Positions 45,958-54,670 of a stretch of 64,000 bases of DNA are shown piece by piece. Location of the stretch: assembly GCF_020850895.1 (NCBI RefSeq), contig NZ_JADZDS010000107.1, positions 1 to 64,000 on the forward strand, given 5' to 3'. Source of the DNA: Thermomonas sp. (GTDB lineage Bacteria; Pseudomonadota; Gammaproteobacteria; Xanthomonadales; Xanthomonadaceae). Numbering within the stretch: position 1 is the first letter of the stretch; each line of letters opens with the position of its first letter. Both the position numbers and the translations under genes were made by a program. Below the pieces are notes generated by a model. That model was not told the origin of the DNA, searched no databases, and saw nothing but the letters and a program-made list of their open reading frames with translations.

Positions 45958-46003
45958 ATGCCCAGACGGATCGCATTGCAAGCGGCCGGCAGCTGGCCGC
46001 GGC

Positions 46004-46636
46004 TTATGCCAACTGACGAGCCGCGATGACGCGACGGCCTGGGCGTGCCTGCACGGCCGCAGCCACCAGTGCATCGGCAATCTTTTCGGCGCGGCTGGGA
46101 CGCCATTGCTTCGGCAACAGCGGGCGCAGCAGGCGCGAGAGCGCAAGCATCCGTCCTTCGCCCGGGCGTGGTGGGATCCGAACGCCATCGATCAGGCCCG
46201 GACGCACAAACGTCAGCGACGGATAGTCGACCGCTGCCAGTGCCGTTTCGAGCTCACCCTTGACCCGGTTGTAGAAGAACAGCGAACGCGCATTGGCGCC
46301 CAGTGCCGAGTTCAGTGCATACGCGCCGGCATCCTTCCAGCGCGCCAGCCGCGCCACCAGCAAGGGATAGTCGAAATCCACGCGGCGGAACGCCTCCTTC
46401 GATCCCGCCTCGGCCAGCGTCGTGCCGAGGGTGCAGATCACTGCGTCCGCGGCCCACCAGTCAGCGTCCGGATCCAGGGCATCGAAATCGACCAGCGGGT
46501 TGCGCAGCTTGGGATGTTGCACGGCGAGCGCGCGCCGACTCGGTGCAACCACCGAAACCACCTCGGGCGCAGCCAGCAGGCGCTCAAGCACCAGCCGACC
46601 GACCAAGCCACTGGCACCGACGTGCAGGATCATCAT
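46004..46636 (-). CDS. NAD(P)-binding atypical SDR protein
   Basis: A protein of 210 residues with a Rossmann start MILHVGASGLVGRLVLERLL and the atypical-SDR plan of HTATIP2/YwnB-like proteins: VICTLGTTLAEAGSKEAFRRVDFDY, then the YNRVKGELE motif supplying Tyr and Lys, and FVRPGLIDG. Substrate unknown. AAGGAGG lies 6 bases before the first ATG of a double ATG (46636/46633). Standing alone between arsR and the M28 peptidase gene. Confidence 0.82.
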   Translation of the reverse strand: MMILHVGASGLVGRLVLERLLAAPEVVSVVAPSRRALAVQHPKLRNPLVDFDALDPDADWWAADAVICTLGTTLAEAGSKEAFRRVDFDYPLLVARLARWKDAGAYALNSALGANARSLFFYNRVKGELETALAAVDYPSLTFVRPGLIDGVRIPPRPGEGRMLALSRLLRPLLPKQWRPSRAEKIADALVAAAVQARPGRRVIAARQLA

Positions 46637-46774
46637 GAGCCGCCTCCTTCGTTCGTGCAGGCAAACCGGTCTTGGGCACACCGCGACCGCCACATGCCCT
46701 GACCGCCCCGATGGGATCGCAGGACGCGGCGGATGGCCAGGCGCAGGTCAGCGTCCCCGATGCATCCGCGTGCG

Positions 46775-47884
46775 TCAGGGGCTGCGCGGCGCGCGACCTT
46801 CCTGCAACGTTCGCGCCGCCTCCACATATTTGGCGGTCTTCGGGTTGGCGGCATTCCAGCGCGGCGCGACCGGATCGTTGGCGATCATCCACACCGCCAG
46901 CGCCACGGTGCGATTGATCGCCGCCATATTGGTGTAATCGATCTTGTCCCAGGTGTCGGCGGCGCCGTGGTAGTCCGGGTATTCGTAGGCGACGCTGATG
47001 GTGTGCGCCGGCACGCCCAGGTCCGCCAGCGCCTGGTTGTCGCTGAAGGCGAAATAGCGGTCGCTGTTGACCGGGTGGCGGGTGATCCGCACGTCGGTCA
47101 GGCTGCCGGCCCGGCGCAGCACATCGGCCACCTGCGAGTAGTCCGCGCCGGTAAGCGCAGCGGCGCGCACTTCCGGCCCCTCGCTGTCGTCGGTGCGGCC
47201 GACCTGTTCGAGATTGATGTCGGCCACGGTATCGGCGACCGGCACCAGCGGATGCGCGCCGTAATAGCGGGAACCGACCAGGCCGTGCTCCTCGCCGAAC
47301 ACGGTCATGAACACGATGCTGCGTTTCGGCCGCGTTTTCAGTGCCGCAAACGCCCGCGCCAATTCGATCACCGAGACCGTGCCACTGCCATCGTCATTCG
47401 CGCCATTGAAGATCGGATCGGCTCCGCCGCCCGGACGCACGCCAAGATGATCGTAATGCGCGGTCACCAGCACATAGGTCTGGCTCAGCTGCGGATCCGA
47501 TCCACGCAACACGCCGACCACATTGCGCACCGGGATGGGATCCGGCGCATTCGCGTAGCGGGCGCGCTCGCGGGCAGGCGCAATCTGCCGCCAGTCGGCG
47601 GTCTGGAAATAGCCGTCATCACCCAGCGGTTCCAGCCCGGCCGCACGAAACTGCGAAGCGATGTATTCGGCCGCCATGTCCAGCCCACGCGACGGCGTGC
47701 CGCGGCCTTCAAGCGCATCCGATGCGAGGAAGGCCAAATCGCCACGCATGTTGGCGGCGGAGATCGACGCCAGCAGCTGCGCCTGTTCCGGCGGCAGGGT
47801 TGGCTCAGCGGCCTGTGCGGTGGATGCTGTGAGCACAGCGGCCAAGCAAGCAAGACGAAGGGTTCGGAGCATGCCGCGCATCAT
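46775..47884 (-). CDS. Secreted M28 zinc aminopeptidase
   Basis: Exported metallopeptidase of 369 residues. A signal peptide (to about residue 27, STAQA) is followed by an M28 domain with TAHYDHLG (metal His and Asp), NGANDDGSGT (bridging Asp), FGEEHGLVGSRYY (catalytic Glu pair) and a final His in YHGAADTWDKIDY. Such enzymes release N-terminal residues from peptides in the periplasm or medium. The start at 47884 is the first of three closely spaced ATG codons; 47872 is an alternative. Confidence 0.9.
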   Translation of the reverse strand: MMRGMLRTLRLACLAAVLTASTAQAAEPTLPPEQAQLLASISAANMRGDLAFLASDALEGRGTPSRGLDMAAEYIASQFRAAGLEPLGDDGYFQTADWRQIAPARERARYANAPDPIPVRNVVGVLRGSDPQLSQTYVLVTAHYDHLGVRPGGGADPIFNGANDDGSGTVSVIELARAFAALKTRPKRSIVFMTVFGEEHGLVGSRYYGAHPLVPVADTVADINLEQVGRTDDSEGPEVRAAALTGADYSQVADVLRRAGSLTDVRITRHPVNSDRYFAFSDNQALADLGVPAHTISVAYEYPDYHGAADTWDKIDYTNMAAINRTVALAVWMIANDPVAPRWNAANPKTAKYVEAARTLQEGRAPRSP

Positions 47885-48006
47885 GGATTCCCGGATTGGA
47901 GTTCCGCCGAAATGTAGCCGCAGGCGGAATGATCGTCCCGGGCTGGAAGTCAGGTGATGGATCAGGGCAAGAGACCACATTCGACTATTCGCATAACCTG
48001 CCGTTT

Positions 48007-48753
48007 CTAGCGCACCCACTTGGCTGAATCCGGCTCTACGAGACCAACCTCCTCCAAGCGAATTGCCATTGCCACCGGTGACACACCGAAGAATTGGTTG
48101 AGTGGAAGAAAATGTCGCCCCATGAAATGTGATGCTGTTGCTGAAAGAATTGAAGCGTCACGCTGCAATTTTATTTTTTTTCGACAGCCCTGGTAGTTGC
48201 CAAGCAAAAACCCAAACGCCGTATCTTCGTTCATTCGAAAGACATGCATTCCAAATCGCGCGTAGAACTCATTGAGCACATGCCTCGCCGGCATCAAAAA
48301 ACAAGAGGAAAACAAATCGGCCTCACGCTCCATATTGTCTTTCCGAGGCATGTGACCAGAAAGTGCCCGATCCCGATGCAGCGTCATCCCTGGATGCTCG
48401 ACAACGTGACCGAGCTCGTGACCGGTCGTGAAGCGGCGTTCTTGACCATCGAGGTTCGGTGAGATTTTTACCAATCGAGCGTCTTGATCGACCACACCTG
48501 CCACTCGCACCCGTCGACCCTCGTTCCACATTTCGCCCAAGCAAGGATCGGTAACTACACGAAAACCCTTCATGGACAGCGCGACTGCAGGCTCCACTGA
48601 CTCCAGTGGATGCGACGGCACCTTATCGACAAAAAGATCGTACCGGTTGTTCCACAACTCTAAATGCACCTCATGCGCTCGAGCTTCGATTGTCGAGGCA
48701 GAGCGCAGGGTAGCCAATCGTTTTTCTATGTTATCCACCACTGCTGATTCCAA
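48007..48753 (-). CDS. ImmA/IrrE-type metallopeptidase
   Basis: A 248-residue protein with the COG2856 zinc motif HELGHVVEH (112-120), third ligand region MEREADLFSSCFLMP and a C-terminal helical part with FFGVSPVAMAIRLEEVGLV. Family members cleave XRE repressors of mobile elements or stress regulons, yet no XRE partner lies beside it. The gene is much more AT-rich than its neighbours (one 60-base line is 35 percent GC), pointing to recent transfer. The start is uncertain: TTG at 48753 right after GAGGGG, or GTG at 48741/48738. Confidence 0.82.
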   Translation of the reverse strand: MESAVVDNIEKRLATLRSASTIEARAHEVHLELWNNRYDLFVDKVPSHPLESVEPAVALSMKGFRVVTDPCLGEMWNEGRRVRVAGVVDQDARLVKISPNLDGQERRFTTGHELGHVVEHPGMTLHRDRALSGHMPRKDNMEREADLFSSCFLMPARHVLNEFYARFGMHVFRMNEDTAFGFLLGNYQGCRKKIKLQRDASILSATASHFMGRHFLPLNQFFGVSPVAMAIRLEEVGLVEPDSAKWVR

Positions 48754-48759
48754 GCCCCC

Positions 48760-49563
48760 TCACCCGCACTTGCTGTAGCCGCAGTTCAGGCAGGTCGCGC
48801 AGCCGTCCATCAGCACCAAGGCCTTGGTGCTGCACTTGTGGCACATGCTGGCCGAGGGCGGGAAGCTGGTGCCGTCGCCGGTGATGGCGATGGCCTCGCC
48901 CTCCATCGCGTCGTCCTCGGCGATCATCGCGCCGCCCATTTCGCCCGCCGTGCCGGCGCCTACTGAGCAATTTTCAGCGTTTTTTTTTGAGCGCGATTCG
49001 TAGACCCTGCGCTTCTCCGCGATCAATGCCCGGCGTGCGTCGCTCATCTCCGGGTCGTGGAGCAGGCCAATCGCCTTGAGGTGATCTTCGACGATGCTGC
49101 CGAGCTCAGCCACCAGCGAGGGCATGTAGACACCGCCGGCCTTGAAGTAGCCGCCGCGCGGGTCGAACACCGCCTTCATTTCATCGACGATGAAGGTGAC
49201 ATCGCCGCCCTTGCGGAACACCGCCGACATGATCCGGGTGAGCGCGACGATCCACTGGAAATGCTCCATCGACTTGGAATTGATGAAGATCTCGAACGGC
49301 CGGCGCAGTTCGTGCTCGGTGCCGGCGTTGAGCACGATGTCGTTGATGGTCACGTACATCGCGTGCTCGACCAGCGGCGATTTGATCTTGTAGGTGGAAC
49401 CGATCAGGACGTCCGGGCGCTCGATGCGCTCGTGCATGTGGATGACGTTGTCTTCCAGCTCAGCGTCGTCCGCGGTGGCGGCGACCAGCTCGATTTCGGC
49501 TGCGCGCTGCTCGGCGGTGACAACGGAATAGCCCTTGATTTTCTTTTCGATCCTGACGGTCAT
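48760..49563 (-). CDS. Adenosylcobalamin-dependent ribonucleotide reductase, C-terminal subunit (NrdJb)
   Basis: A 267-residue partner of the split class II reductase. The N-terminal part carries the TSCPD-like region (PDVLIGSTYKIKSP, HAMYVTINDIVLN, FEIFINSKSMEHFQWIVALTR) and the C-terminus a Cys-rich tail (MCHKCSTKA then CATCLNCGYSKCG), needed in the family to re-reduce the active site. Gene order NrdJa-histone-like-NrdJb is on one strand. A nine-A run at 48980-48988 (codons 192-195, before the tail) forms A AAA AAC, a possible slippery site; slipping either way would end the protein before the Cys tail. Confidence 0.85.
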   Translation of the reverse strand: MTVRIEKKIKGYSVVTAEQRAAEIELVAATADDAELEDNVIHMHERIERPDVLIGSTYKIKSPLVEHAMYVTINDIVLNAGTEHELRRPFEIFINSKSMEHFQWIVALTRIMSAVFRKGGDVTFIVDEMKAVFDPRGGYFKAGGVYMPSLVAELGSIVEDHLKAIGLLHDPEMSDARRALIAEKRRVYESRSKKNAENCSVGAGTAGEMGGAMIAEDDAMEGEAIAITGDGTSFPPSASMCHKCSTKALVLMDGCATCLNCGYSKCG

Positions 49564-49604
49564 GGAACCTGAAACCTGCCTGTCGTGTTGCTGTAACGGG
49601 GGAT

Positions 49605-49636
49605 GCGCCCCACCCGGCGCGAGACCGGGCGGGCGC
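49605..49636. terminator. GC-rich hairpin between histone-like gene and nrdJb
   Basis: Interrupted arms GCGCCC/GGGCGC and CCCGG/CCGGG form a strong stem from 49605 to 49636 around CGCGAGA. No T tract follows on the minus strand. It could attenuate transcription from the histone-like gene into nrdJb. Confidence 0.4.
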
Positions 49637-49646
49637 GTGTGCTTGC

Positions 49647-50087
49647 TTACTTCGTCGTCTTCTTGGCGACTTTCTTCGCGGCCTTCTTGGCTGGCGCTTT
49701 CTTCGCCGCCGGCTTCTTCACCGCAGCCTTCTTGGCAGCGGCTTTCTTTGCAGGGGCCTTCTTCGCTGCTGCTTTTTTCGCTGGCGCTTTCTTGGCCACC
49801 ACCTTCTTTGCCGCCTTCTTGCCTGCAACCTTGTCCTTCAAGGTCTGCGCCTGCTTGCGCGCGTCGGCACCGGCGGCGGACAGCTTCTGCTTGGCGGTGG
49901 CGACTTTCTTCTCGACAGCCTTTTTAGCCGACGTGGCCGCGGTCTTCGCCCGCGTGGTCGCCTTCTTGACCTTGGCAAGCGTGGTTGCCGCCGCCGCCGA
50001 GGCGGCGTCGCGCAATTCCGCCACTTTTTCCTTGCCGCTTTCAACGGCATCGGACAGCGCATTCGTGACCTGGTTTCCGTTGCTCAT
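49647..50087 (-). CDS. Histone H1-like Lys/Ala-rich protein
   Basis: A 146-residue basic protein. An N-terminal helix region (1-50) leads into a Lys/Ala tail built from degenerate PAKKAAAKKA and KAPAKKA repeats (about 100-146), as in bacterial H1-like and AlgP-type proteins. It should bind DNA non-specifically. The tail repeats make the coding region prone to length change. It sits between nrdJa and nrdJb, a position without obvious functional reason. Confidence 0.85.
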   Translation of the reverse strand: MSNGNQVTNALSDAVESGKEKVAELRDAASAAAATTLAKVKKATTRAKTAATSAKKAVEKKVATAKQKLSAAGADARKQAQTLKDKVAGKKAAKKVVAKKAPAKKAAAKKAPAKKAAAKKAAVKKPAAKKAPAKKAAKKVAKKTTK

Positions 50088-50108
50088 ATGCCCTCTCCTT
50101 GCGGGGCT

Positions 50109-50128
50109 GGGTGGGAGGCTTCCCACCC
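50109..50128. terminator. Hairpin between nrdJa and the histone-like gene
   Basis: GGGTGGGA (50109-50116) pairs with TCCCACCC (50121-50128) over GGCT. It lies 38 bases after the nrdJ stop on the minus strand and lacks a T tract; it may partly terminate or stabilise the nrdJ transcript. Confidence 0.4.
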
Positions 50129-50165
50129 CGCGATGCTATACCCGAACCGCCCGCCTGCGCCGGCC

Positions 50166-52316
50166 TCAGAACTTGCCGTAGTAGCCCTCTTTCAGCGCGT
50201 CGAACAGGTTGGCGGCGGTGTGCATCTCGCCGTCGTATTCGATCTGCTCATTGCCCTTGACCTCGATGGTGGAGCCATCCTCCAGCTCGAAGCGGTAGGT
50301 GGTGTTCTCGAGGTCGGCTTCCTTGACCAGCACGCCCTGGAACGCGGCCGGGTTGAAGCGGAAGGTGGTGCAGCCCTTCAGGCCCTGCTGGTGGGCGTAG
50401 CGGTAGATGTCCTTGAAGTCCTCGTACGGGTAGTCGGTGGGGACGTTCGCGGTCTTGGAGATCGAGGAATCCACCCACTTCTGCGCAGCCGCCTGCACGT
50501 CGACGTGTTCCTTCGGGCTGATGTCGTCGGCGCTGATGAAGTAGTCGGGCAGCTTCGCCGCCGCGTCCTCGGCAAACGGCATCGCCTTGGCATTGACCAG
50601 TTCGCGATAGGCCAGCAACTCGAAGGAATAGACGTCCACCTTTTCCTTGGACTTCTTGCCTTCGCGGATCACGTTGCGGCTGTAGTGATGGGCGAAGCTC
50701 GGCTCGATGCCGTTGCTGGCGTTATTGGCCAGGCTGAGCGAGATGGTGCCGGTGGGCGCGATCGAGCTGTGGTGGGTGAAACGGCAGCCGACTTCGGCCA
50801 ATTCATCGGCGAGCTCGGGCGCGACCTTCGCCACCTGCTGCATGTAGCGGCTGTAGCGCGCGTGCAGCACCCGGCCTTCGATCTGCTGGCCGAGTTTCCA
50901 GCCGTCCTTCGCCATTTCCGGGCGCTTGCGCAGCATCTCGGCATCGACGGTGAACAGCTCGTCCATGATCGGCGCCGGGCCCTTTTCCTTGGCCAGGGCA
51001 AGCCCGGTTTCCCAGCCGGCCACCGCCATCTCGCGGGCGATCGCCTCGGTGAATTCGCAGCTTTCCTTGCTGCCGTACTTCATCTTCAGCATGGTCATGG
51101 TGCTGCCAAGGCCAAGGAAGCCCATGCCGTGGCGGCGCTTGCGCAGGATCTCGTCACGCTGGCGCTGCAGCGGCAGGCCGTTGACCTCGACCACGTTGTC
51201 GAGCATGCGAGTGAACACGCGCACCACTTCCTTGTACTCCTCCCAGTCGAATTCGGCCTGGTCGGTGAAGGCGTGGCGCACGAACTTGGTCAGGTTGACC
51301 GAGCCCAGCAGGCAGGCGCCGTAGGGCGGCAGCGGCTGTTCGCCGCAGGGATTGGTGGCGCGGATGGTCTCGCACCACCAGTTGTTGTTCATCTCGTTGA
51401 CGCGATCGATCAGGATGAAGCCCGGCTCGGCGTAGTCGTAGGTCGAGACCATGATCATGTCCCACAGGTGGCGGGCGCGGATGTGCCCGTACACCTTGCA
51501 GGCCACCAGGCCGTCGTCACGCACGATGTAGTTCGCGTGCAGCGGCCAGTCGCGCCAGACCACCTGGGTCGCGTCGTCGAGATCGATTTCGCCGCGCTCC
51601 TTGGCATTGATCGGGAACACCAGCGGCCAGTCGTCGTCGGACTCCACCGCCTGCATGAAGCCGTCGGTGATCAGAAGGCTGAGGTTGAACTGGCGCAGGC
51701 GGCCGTCTTCGCGCTTGGCGCGGATGAAGTCCTTCACGTCAGGATGCGACACGTCGAAGGTGCCCATCTGCGCTCCGCGGCGGCCACCCGCCGAGGACAC
51801 GGTGAAACACATCTTGTCGAAGATGTCCATGAACGACATCGGCCCCGAGGTATACGCACCGGCGCCGGCCACGAAGGCACCGCGCGGACGCAGGGTCGAG
51901 AATTCGTAACCGATGCCGCAGCCGGCCTTCAGGGTCAGCCCGGCCTCGTGCACCTTTTCGAGGATGCCGTCCATCGAATCGGTGATCGTGCCTGACACCG
52001 TGCAATTGATGGTGGAGGTGGCGGGCTTGTGCTCCTGCGCGCCGGCATTGGAGGTGATGCGGCCGGCCGGGATCGCGCCGCGGCGCAGCGCCCAGGTGAA
52101 GCGCTCCTGCCAGTACTGCTGCAATTCGACGGTGGGCTCGGCCTCGGCCAGCGCCTTGGCCACGCGCCGGTAAGTGCCGTCGATATCGGCATCGATGGCG
52201 ACGCCACGCTTGGTTTTGAGGCGGTATTTCTTGTCCCAGATGTCCACCGATGCCGGCTGCATCGGAATGTCGCTCTTTGCGTCGGTGGCCACCGCTTCCA
52301 GCCTCGCCCTGCTCAT
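50166..52316 (-). CDS. nrdJ: Adenosylcobalamin-dependent ribonucleotide reductase, catalytic subunit (NrdJa)
   Basis: Class II reductase making deoxyribonucleotides with or without oxygen by a B12-derived thiyl radical. The 716 residues hold the 10-stranded barrel: TSTINCTVSGTI (redox Cys), GCGIGYEFSTLRP, the active-site finger NPCGEQPLPPYGACLLGS and HSSIAPTGTISL. The C-terminal TSCPD/zinc part is absent and encoded separately by 48760-49563, as in Pseudomonas NrdJa/NrdJb. ATG at 52316 (MSRARLEAV) is chosen; 52334 is an alternative. Two NrdR-box-like sites lie 169-215 bases upstream. Cobalamin supply is required; no riboswitch was recognised. Confidence 0.93.
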   Translation of the reverse strand: MSRARLEAVATDAKSDIPMQPASVDIWDKKYRLKTKRGVAIDADIDGTYRRVAKALAEAEPTVELQQYWQERFTWALRRGAIPAGRITSNAGAQEHKPATSTINCTVSGTITDSMDGILEKVHEAGLTLKAGCGIGYEFSTLRPRGAFVAGAGAYTSGPMSFMDIFDKMCFTVSSAGGRRGAQMGTFDVSHPDVKDFIRAKREDGRLRQFNLSLLITDGFMQAVESDDDWPLVFPINAKERGEIDLDDATQVVWRDWPLHANYIVRDDGLVACKVYGHIRARHLWDMIMVSTYDYAEPGFILIDRVNEMNNNWWCETIRATNPCGEQPLPPYGACLLGSVNLTKFVRHAFTDQAEFDWEEYKEVVRVFTRMLDNVVEVNGLPLQRQRDEILRKRRHGMGFLGLGSTMTMLKMKYGSKESCEFTEAIAREMAVAGWETGLALAKEKGPAPIMDELFTVDAEMLRKRPEMAKDGWKLGQQIEGRVLHARYSRYMQQVAKVAPELADELAEVGCRFTHHSSIAPTGTISLSLANNASNGIEPSFAHHYSRNVIREGKKSKEKVDVYSFELLAYRELVNAKAMPFAEDAAAKLPDYFISADDISPKEHVDVQAAAQKWVDSSISKTANVPTDYPYEDFKDIYRYAHQQGLKGCTTFRFNPAAFQGVLVKEADLENTTYRFELEDGSTIEVKGNEQIEYDGEMHTAANLFDALKEGYYGKF

Positions 52317-52484
52317 GCCTGTCGGATCTCCCATTCCGTCGATTGTCCAGATTCCACGGCACGCTGCCGCGAAGGTTTCCTTGTCCCGGTGGTCGCACCG
52401 GTGTCTTCCACATCCAACTGCGGGTTCCAGCTGTCGTCGATCGGTTTTGCGAACAACGCAGGCCACACCCGCGGCTCCATGCGG

Positions 52485-52531
52485 CCACTATAGCTAGGAT
52501 TTTTTGTAAAGTCGGCCACTACATCTTGTGG
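52485..52531. promoter_or_regulatory. Tandem NrdR-box-like sites upstream of nrdJ
   Basis: Read on the minus strand, CCACAAGATGTAGTGG (52516-52531) and ATCCTAGCTATAGTGG (52485-52500) fit the NrdR box consensus ACACwATATATwGTGT at 12 and 11 of 16 positions by my count. Their starts are 31 bases apart, three helical turns, the known NrdR spacing. TATAGT in the second box may be the -10 element. Confidence 0.6.
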
Positions 52532-52775
52532 CACCCCACCCAAACAAACGTTCGCACCCGGCTCCCGGGAAGTCAATCGACCACTGCCGGGAAACGCCCT
52601 TTTCCCCTTGGACACCGCCCTGCAGCACGCTGAGCAAGACCCCGCGATCCACCGCCGGTCAGACCTGAATGGGCGGCATGTTGCGGTGCGCGATCAAATT
52701 GCGCCGCCCGACGTCCTTCAGCATCGATTGCAATGCGTTTGGCGAGACTGAACGCAGTCATCCATCATTCCCGCC

Positions 52776-54233
52776 ATGAAACACGCTTCCCGCACCCTGT
52801 TGGCCCTGTCCCTGTCCGCTGCGTTCGGCGGCTTTGCCGCCACTGGCATGGGGTTACTGCTTGACCACCCTGCCGAGGCAGCAACGGTAGCGGAGTCAGC
52901 GCCACTGCCGACCAGCCAGGCCGCGCCGATGCCACAGGCCACGGTGGCGCGCTCGCCGATGCCCTCGCTGGCTCCGATGCTCAAGCACGTGCTGCCGGCG
53001 GTGGTCAGCGTCAATACCAAGCAGGTCGTGCGGGTGAACACGCCGTTCGGTGACGATCCGATGTTCCGCCGCATCTTCGGCATCCCGCAGGAGCGCATCG
53101 CGCGTTCGCTGGGTTCGGGCGTGATCGTCGATGCCCAGCGCGGGCTGATCCTGACCAATAACCATGTGGTCGAAAACGCCGATGAGGTGCAGGTGACCCT
53201 GGCCGACGGCCGCACCATCACCGCGGAATTCGTCGGCTCCGATCCCGACACCGACATCGCGCTGATGCGCATCCCCACCCGCAACCTGTCCGGGGCTGCG
53301 CTGACCGCGATTCCACTGGCCAACAGCGACCAATTGCAGATCGGCGATTTCGTGGTGGCGATCGGCAACCCGTTCGGGGTCGGCCAGACCGTGACCTCGG
53401 GCATTGTCTCCGCGGTCGGCCGCAACAACTTGCCGGGCGCCGGCTTCCAGAGCTTCATCCAGACCGACGCCAGCATCAATCCGGGCAATTCCGGTGGTGC
53501 GCTGGTCAATCTCAACGGCGAGTTGGTCGGGATCAACACGGCCAGCTTCAACCCGCGTGGTTCGATGGCCGGCAATATCGGGCTGGGCTTTGCCATCCCG
53601 TCCAACCTGGCGCGCCGCATCGTCGATCAGTTGCTGCATGGCGGCGTGGTTCGCCGCGGCACCCTCGGCATCGACCTGCAGGATGTCGATGCGCGCATCG
53701 CCCAGGGCCTCGGCCTGAGCGAACCGCGTGGCGCGGTGGTCACCCGCGTGTATCCGGATTCCGCCGGCGGCGCAGCCGGCCTGCGCGTGGGTGACGTGAT
53801 CGTCGCCGCCAACGGCGAACCCATCGCCGATGCCGAGGCGCTGCGCAACTTCCAGGGCCTGCAGTCGCCGGGCGCTCGGGTGACCCTCGATCTGCGGCGT
53901 GACGGTCGCGCCCTGCAGGTCACCAGCGGGCTGCGCGAGGTGCCGAAAGCACTTGCCGGCGACCGCGTGGACCCGCGACTGGCCGGTGCCAGCTTTGCCG
54001 AATTGCCTGAATCACTGCGCCGCCAGGGCTTGAATGGCGTGCTGGTGGAATCGGTGGCGCGCGGCAGTCGCGCCGCCCAGAACAACCTGCAAGGCGGCGA
54101 CGTGGTCCTGGCGGCCAGCAGCGGCAAATTCAACGACCTATCAGGTTTCCGCGCCAGCTTTGCGACACCGCCACAGCAGTTGGTGTTGCGGGTGCTGCGC
54201 GGCAACGCCCGCGGCGACCTGCTGATGCGCTGA
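52776..54233 (+). CDS. Periplasmic DegP/DegQ (HtrA) serine protease
   Basis: Exported trypsin-like protease and chaperone of 485 residues for damaged envelope proteins. After a signal peptide (to about residue 36) comes the protease domain with triad His130 (TNNHVVENA), Asp160 (DTDIALMR) and Ser239 (NPGNSGGALV). Two PDZ domains follow (about 285-370 and 395-480, with LGIDLQDVD and GLNGVLVESVARGS). The two-PDZ plan and a short Q-loop point to DegQ/DegP rather than DegS. No clear ribosome-binding site precedes the ATG. Divergent from nrdJ over 459 bases. Confidence 0.92.
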   Translation: MKHASRTLLALSLSAAFGGFAATGMGLLLDHPAEAATVAESAPLPTSQAAPMPQATVARSPMPSLAPMLKHVLPAVVSVNTKQVVRVNTPFGDDPMFRRIFGIPQERIARSLGSGVIVDAQRGLILTNNHVVENADEVQVTLADGRTITAEFVGSDPDTDIALMRIPTRNLSGAALTAIPLANSDQLQIGDFVVAIGNPFGVGQTVTSGIVSAVGRNNLPGAGFQSFIQTDASINPGNSGGALVNLNGELVGINTASFNPRGSMAGNIGLGFAIPSNLARRIVDQLLHGGVVRRGTLGIDLQDVDARIAQGLGLSEPRGAVVTRVYPDSAGGAAGLRVGDVIVAANGEPIADAEALRNFQGLQSPGARVTLDLRRDGRALQVTSGLREVPKALAGDRVDPRLAGASFAELPESLRRQGLNGVLVESVARGSRAAQNNLQGGDVVLAASSGKFNDLSGFRASFATPPQQLVLRVLRGNARGDLLMR

Positions 54234-54304
54234 TGCAACGAAGTTGCAGCACGCGAACGCGATCAGTGCCACACTGGCTTCCCCCAAAACCGAGGACATG
54301 GCTG

Positions 54305-54661
54305 ATGAGCGAAAACACCGAAGCGGTCAAGGCCAATCTGGGCGAGGCCGGCACCCATTTGAAGCAGGCTGCGGTTGCGGCCGGCAGCGCGGTCAAGAGC
54401 GCCGCCGGCGCAGCCGGTGACGAATTGCGGGTCGGCAAGGCCCAGGTCAAGGCAGAACTGGCCGACAGCGCAGTGGCCGGCATCAGCGCAGCCGAACACT
54501 TGGGTGGTGCCGCCGGCGAACAGGCCAATGCCCTGATGGACAAGGGCCGCGACCTGCTCGACAGCGCCGCCGAGCTGATCCGCGAACGCCCGCTGGTTGC
54601 GTTCGGCGCGGCCTTCGCCGCTGGCTGGATCATTTCCAAGCTCGGCCGCGGGGACAAGTAA
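54305..54661 (+). CDS. DUF883 (ElaB/YqjD-like) membrane-associated protein
   Basis: A 118-residue protein: a long Ala-rich amphipathic helix region (residues 1-85) and one C-terminal membrane segment (PLVAFGAAFAAGWIISKLG). This is the plan of ElaB/YqjD, tail-anchored proteins that can bind ribosomes at the inner membrane in stationary phase. The ATG at 54305 begins MSENTEAVKANL. First of four co-oriented genes with tiny gaps or overlaps. Confidence 0.85.
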   Translation: MSENTEAVKANLGEAGTHLKQAAVAAGSAVKSAAGAAGDELRVGKAQVKAELADSAVAGISAAEHLGGAAGEQANALMDKGRDLLDSAAELIRERPLVAFGAAFAAGWIISKLGRGDK

Positions 54662-54670
54662 GCCACTGGG

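Noticed and set aside
50088-51995. A 635-residue plus-strand frame opposite nrdJ
   Set aside because: A shadow frame; the minus-strand reductase motifs are unambiguous.
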